The position numbers and the translations under genes were made by a program. Below, one piece after another: positions 6,508 to 8,890 of a stretch of DNA of 8,890 bases (position 1 is its first letter; each line of letters opens with the position of its first letter). The notes under the pieces are model-generated. The model had not been told where the DNA came from and did no database searches. It worked only from the letters and a program-made list of their open reading frames with translations. The stretch spans positions 1-8,890 of the forward strand of contig CAZNTU010000235.1 in the NCBI GenBank assembly GCA_964575975.1. Reading direction: 5' to 3'. Source of the DNA: G963674505 sp964575975. GTDB lineage: Bacteria > Desulfobacterota > Desulfobacteria > Desulfobacterales > SKZT01.

Positions 6508-7851
6508 GTGAATAAAATGAGAAAGCAAATTGAAAAAACCTTCGAAATCGACGACAGAAACCTAATGCCCGAAGAATATTTCGATTTCAAAAGCAAGATT
6601 CACGACCGTTTACTGGATCTAGTAGACCTTTCGGTTCTGGACAGGATCGACCCCGGCATTTTGAAACCGGAACTGAAAGGAATCGTAAATAAAATTCTCG
6701 AGGAAGATCCCCAGGCCATGCCTTTGAACGCTGCGGAAAAGGAAAAGCTGTACGCGGAAATCCTCGACGAGGTCATCGGCTTCGGTCCCTTGGAACCTCT
6801 GCTCCAGGATCCGACCGTTTCGGACATACTTGTAAATACCTACAGGCAGGTGTACGTCGAAAGATTCGGCAAACTGGAACCGACCGGCATCAGGTTCAAG
6901 GACGACGCACACCTGAGAAAGATCATCGATAAGATCGTATCCGCCGTGGGAAGACGCATAGACGAATCCTCCCCCATGGTGGACGCGAGACTCCTCGATG
7001 GATCCAGGGTAAACGCCATCATACCTCCATTGGCCTTGGACGGGCCGATGCTTTCCATCCGGCGCTTTTCCGTCGATCCCCTCGAACTGGAAGACTTGAT
7101 CGAATACAAGACGCTTACTCCACAAATCGCGGAAATACTCAAGGGAATCGTCAAATCGAGGCTCAACGTGCTAATTTCCGGCGGAACGGGCAGCGGTAAA
7201 ACCACAGTTTTAAACGTGCTCTCCAGATTCATACCGGACACTGAGCGGGTCGTTACCATCGAGGACTCGGCCGAATTGCAGCTAAAGCAAAGACATGTGG
7301 TCAGACTGGAGACCAGACCTCCCAATATCGAAGGAAAAGGAGAGGTTGCCCAAAGGGACCTTGTCATCAACAGCCTTAGAATGCGACCTGATCGTATTAT
7401 AGTTGGCGAGGTTCGGGGCAAGGAGGCGTTCGATATGCTTCAGGCCATGAATACCGGCCATGACGGCTCCCTGACAACCATTCACGCGAACTCTCCCCGG
7501 GACGCCCTGATGCGCCTGGAAACAATGGTGGCGATGGCCAACTTCGATATTCCGAGCGACTTTCTGAGGCGTTTTATCAGCTCCGCCATAAACGTAATAA
7601 TTCATTTGGCTCGCTTGACCGACGGATCGAGAAAACTCATCAGCGTCCAGGAGATTACGGGAATGGAAGGCAATATTATCACCGCACAGGAAATTTTCTC
7701 GTTTCAACCGAGATTCGTCGATCGAGAAGGCAATATCCGCGGCAGATTTAGCTTCGGAGGGATTCGCCCGAAATTTATCGAAAGGTTCAAAACATTCGGA
7801 ATCAAAGTTTCAACGGAAACGTTCGACCCCACGAATGCCGTGGAGGTCTGA
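6508..7851 (+). CDS. cpaF: Tad pilus secretion ATPase CpaF (TadA)
   Basis: Hexameric cytoplasmic ATPase of the type II/IV secretion family (GspE/VirB11-like) that powers Flp pilus assembly at the inner-membrane platform TadB/TadC. The product has 447 residues. The N-terminal domain runs to about 200, including the E-V-I-G-F-G-P-L-E-P-L-L stretch near 88-99 that is typical of CpaF. The catalytic core shows Walker A G-G-T-G-S-G-K-T-T at 225-233, the Asp box V-V-T-I-E-D-S-A-E-L at 248-257, Walker B with R-I-I-V-G-E-V-R-G at 296-304 (Glu-301), and the His box G-H-D-G-S-L-T-T-I-H-A-N-S-P at 317-330. All motifs are intact, so an active enzyme is expected. The GTG start at 6508 is chosen for its spacing to AAAGGAG. 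The gene ends 17 bases before tadB. I do not see cues for a separate retraction ATPase; in other Tad systems this enzyme can do both jobs. Confidence 0.96.
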   Translation: MNKMRKQIEKTFEIDDRNLMPEEYFDFKSKIHDRLLDLVDLSVLDRIDPGILKPELKGIVNKILEEDPQAMPLNAAEKEKLYAEILDEVIGFGPLEPLLQDPTVSDILVNTYRQVYVERFGKLEPTGIRFKDDAHLRKIIDKIVSAVGRRIDESSPMVDARLLDGSRVNAIIPPLALDGPMLSIRRFSVDPLELEDLIEYKTLTPQIAEILKGIVKSRLNVLISGGTGSGKTTVLNVLSRFIPDTERVVTIEDSAELQLKQRHVVRLETRPPNIEGKGEVAQRDLVINSLRMRPDRIIVGEVRGKEAFDMLQAMNTGHDGSLTTIHANSPRDALMRLETMVAMANFDIPSDFLRRFISSAINVIIHLARLTDGSRKLISVQEITGMEGNIITAQEIFSFQPRFVDREGNIRGRFSFGGIRPKFIERFKTFGIKVSTETFDPTNAVEV

Positions 7852-7868
7852 TTCGAAAGGATTCTCGC

Positions 7869-8837
7869 ATGAATATTTTTGTCGTAGGTTTGATTATTTT
7901 CATTATGTCCCTTCTCGTAATAGAACTTGCGTTCCATGCCGCGCACGTTTTCATGCATCCGGACAGGGGCGAGATTCGCAAGAGGCTGAAGAGGACCGTA
8001 TCGGAAGCTCCTGATGACGAAGACGGGAGCATCATCAAAAAAAGAGTGTTGAGCGAGGTGCCGTTTCTCGATCGCATGTTGGAGTTTCTACCCGGAATCG
8101 AGCGTATCGAACTTGCCGTCAAGCAGGCGAATCTAAAATATTCCCCCGGTTTTTTCCTTCTGCTCAGCCTGACGCTATCCTTGGGCGCATATCTTTTCGC
8201 CTCCATTTTAACACGGAATTCCGCTTTATCGATACTGGTCGCTATGGTTTCACTCTGCCTTCCGACGCTATACTTGAAAAAGCAAAAAAGAAAAAGGATG
8301 GAGAAGTTCGAAAAACAACTCCCCGAAGCGCTGGGATTTCTCGCAAGGGCTTTAAAAGCCGGCCATGCGTTTACGAGCGGCATGAAGCTCGTCTCGGAGG
8401 AGTTCGAAGATCCGCTCGGCCCCGAATTCGAGGAGGCGGTCGACGAAATCAACTTCGGGCTCGCCGTTTCGGACGCCTTGAAGAATATGGTTAATCGCGT
8501 GGAATGCCCGGATCTTCGTTTTTTCGCGGTATCGGTAATCCTTCAGCGGGAAACCGGGGGAAATCTGGCCGAAATCATCGAGGGCCTTGCCCATCTGATA
8601 AGGGAACGGTTCAGATTCAGGCGAAAAGTCAAGACAATTACGGCGGAAGGCAGGTTGTCCGGCGTGATTCTTATGGCGATTCCTTTTGCTCTCTTTTTCG
8701 TCCTACATATAATAGCTCAGGAATACGCGAGCACTCTCTATACTGACCCTATAGGAATCACATTGACAGTAGGCGCTCTAATCATGATGTTTATCGGAAT
8801 GTTTGTAATCAAACGGATAGTCAAATTGGACGTATAA
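7869..8837 (+). CDS. tadB: Inner-membrane platform protein TadB
   Basis: Type II secretion F-like membrane protein that, with TadC, forms the platform on which CpaF acts. The product has 322 residues, the usual size. Hydrophobic segments lie at about 2-22, 94-113, 118-136, 263-282 and 297-315. The T2SSF domain covers about 146-275. It contains F-E-K-Q-L-P-E-A-L-G-F-L-A-R-A-L-K-A-G-H at 147-166 and R-E-T-G-G-N-L-A-E-I-I at 227-237, both hallmark TadB segments. The cytoplasmic loop around 30-90 is highly charged. The ATG at 7869 follows AAAGG at 7856-7860 with 8-base spacing. It lies 17 bases after cpaF, so translation is probably linked closely to the ATPase gene. It is complete and shows no anomaly. 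Confidence 0.95.
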   Translation: MNIFVVGLIIFIMSLLVIELAFHAAHVFMHPDRGEIRKRLKRTVSEAPDDEDGSIIKKRVLSEVPFLDRMLEFLPGIERIELAVKQANLKYSPGFFLLLSLTLSLGAYLFASILTRNSALSILVAMVSLCLPTLYLKKQKRKRMEKFEKQLPEALGFLARALKAGHAFTSGMKLVSEEFEDPLGPEFEEAVDEINFGLAVSDALKNMVNRVECPDLRFFAVSVILQRETGGNLAEIIEGLAHLIRERFRFRRKVKTITAEGRLSGVILMAIPFALFFVLHIIAQEYASTLYTDPIGITLTVGALIMMFIGMFVIKRIVKLDV

Positions 8838-8849
8838 TCTGGGGTGACG

Positions 8850-8878
8850 AAAATTGCGGTATAAACCGCCTAAATTTT
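8850..8878 (+). other. Hairpin after tadB, possibly covering the next start codon
   Basis: Bases 8850-8860 pair with 8865-8878. Five pairs (GCGGT with ACCGC, loop ATAA at 8861-8864) continue into six A-T pairs after a three-base bulge at 8870-8872. The U-rich run is part of the stem and is followed by CATCCG, so this is a poor intrinsic terminator. It could act on translation or transcript stability, or be chance. Confidence 0.35.
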
Positions 8879-8890
8879 TCATCCGAGAAC
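8854..8890 (+). CDS. Possible start of tadC, cut by the right edge
   Basis: A TTG at 8854 opens a frame with no stop to the window end (12 full codons, M-R-Y-K-P-P-K-F-F-I-R-E). GGGGTG at 8841-8846 lies 7 bases upstream as a possible ribosome binding site. In Tad clusters tadC normally follows tadB, so this place fits, but 12 residues are too few to recognise the family and the true start may lie beyond the window. A GTG at 8844 leads to a stop after six codons, and another frame is also open but has no start codon. Confidence 0.3.
   Translation, partial: MRYKPPKFFIRE

Noticed and set aside
6840..7421. A 193-codon open frame on the minus strand opposite cpaF
   Set aside because: The translation is low-complexity, rich in Ser, Leu and Thr, mirrors the conserved ATPase frame, and no start signal is present. 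Several similar antisense frames in the window were discarded for the same reason.

Overview
The window is almost wholly one gene cluster on the + strand encoding a Tad/Flp (type IVc) pilus assembly machine. The secretin and the small lipoprotein imply an organism with an outer membrane. Gene order and the style of the lipoprotein resemble clusters I associate with Desulfobacterota (former Deltaproteobacteria) and relatives. That is an impression, and no genus can be named. Base composition is moderate: hand counts of single 60-base lines run from about one third to 60% G+C.

Layout: the 3' part of a prepilin peptidase (cpaA/tadV) enters from the left edge. It is followed by cpaB (rcpC), the secretin cpaC (rcpA), a 97-residue lipoprotein, the pseudopilin tadE, a tadG-like gene, cpaE (tadZ), cpaF (tadA) and tadB. 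The last 53 bases may hold the first codons of tadC. All genes point the same way with gaps of 16 to 87 bases. No convincing promoter or terminator was found inside, so the set reads as one operon or the core of one. The major pilin flp, tadC, tadD and any tadF are not visible and are probably outside the window.

How the parts work together, from family knowledge: CpaA/TadV trims prepilins and pseudopilins such as TadE at a Gly before the hydrophobic helix. CpaF/TadA is the hexameric ATPase that acts on the inner-membrane platform TadB (with TadC). CpaE/TadZ is a ParA/MinD-like protein that places the machine in the cell. CpaB and the secretin CpaC form the periplasmic and outer-membrane exit channel, and the small lipoprotein is a plausible helper of that channel. 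The TadG-like protein is membrane-anchored with a large extracytoplasmic part.

Most of this is ordinary. The points worth a second look are a sharp drop in G+C inside tadG (about 54% to 38%) that coincides with the start of a cysteine-bearing ectodomain, the loss of the usual P-loop lysine and of receiver-domain residues in CpaE, and a hairpin that buries the possible TTG start of the next gene. I saw no new defence, mobile or RNA system.
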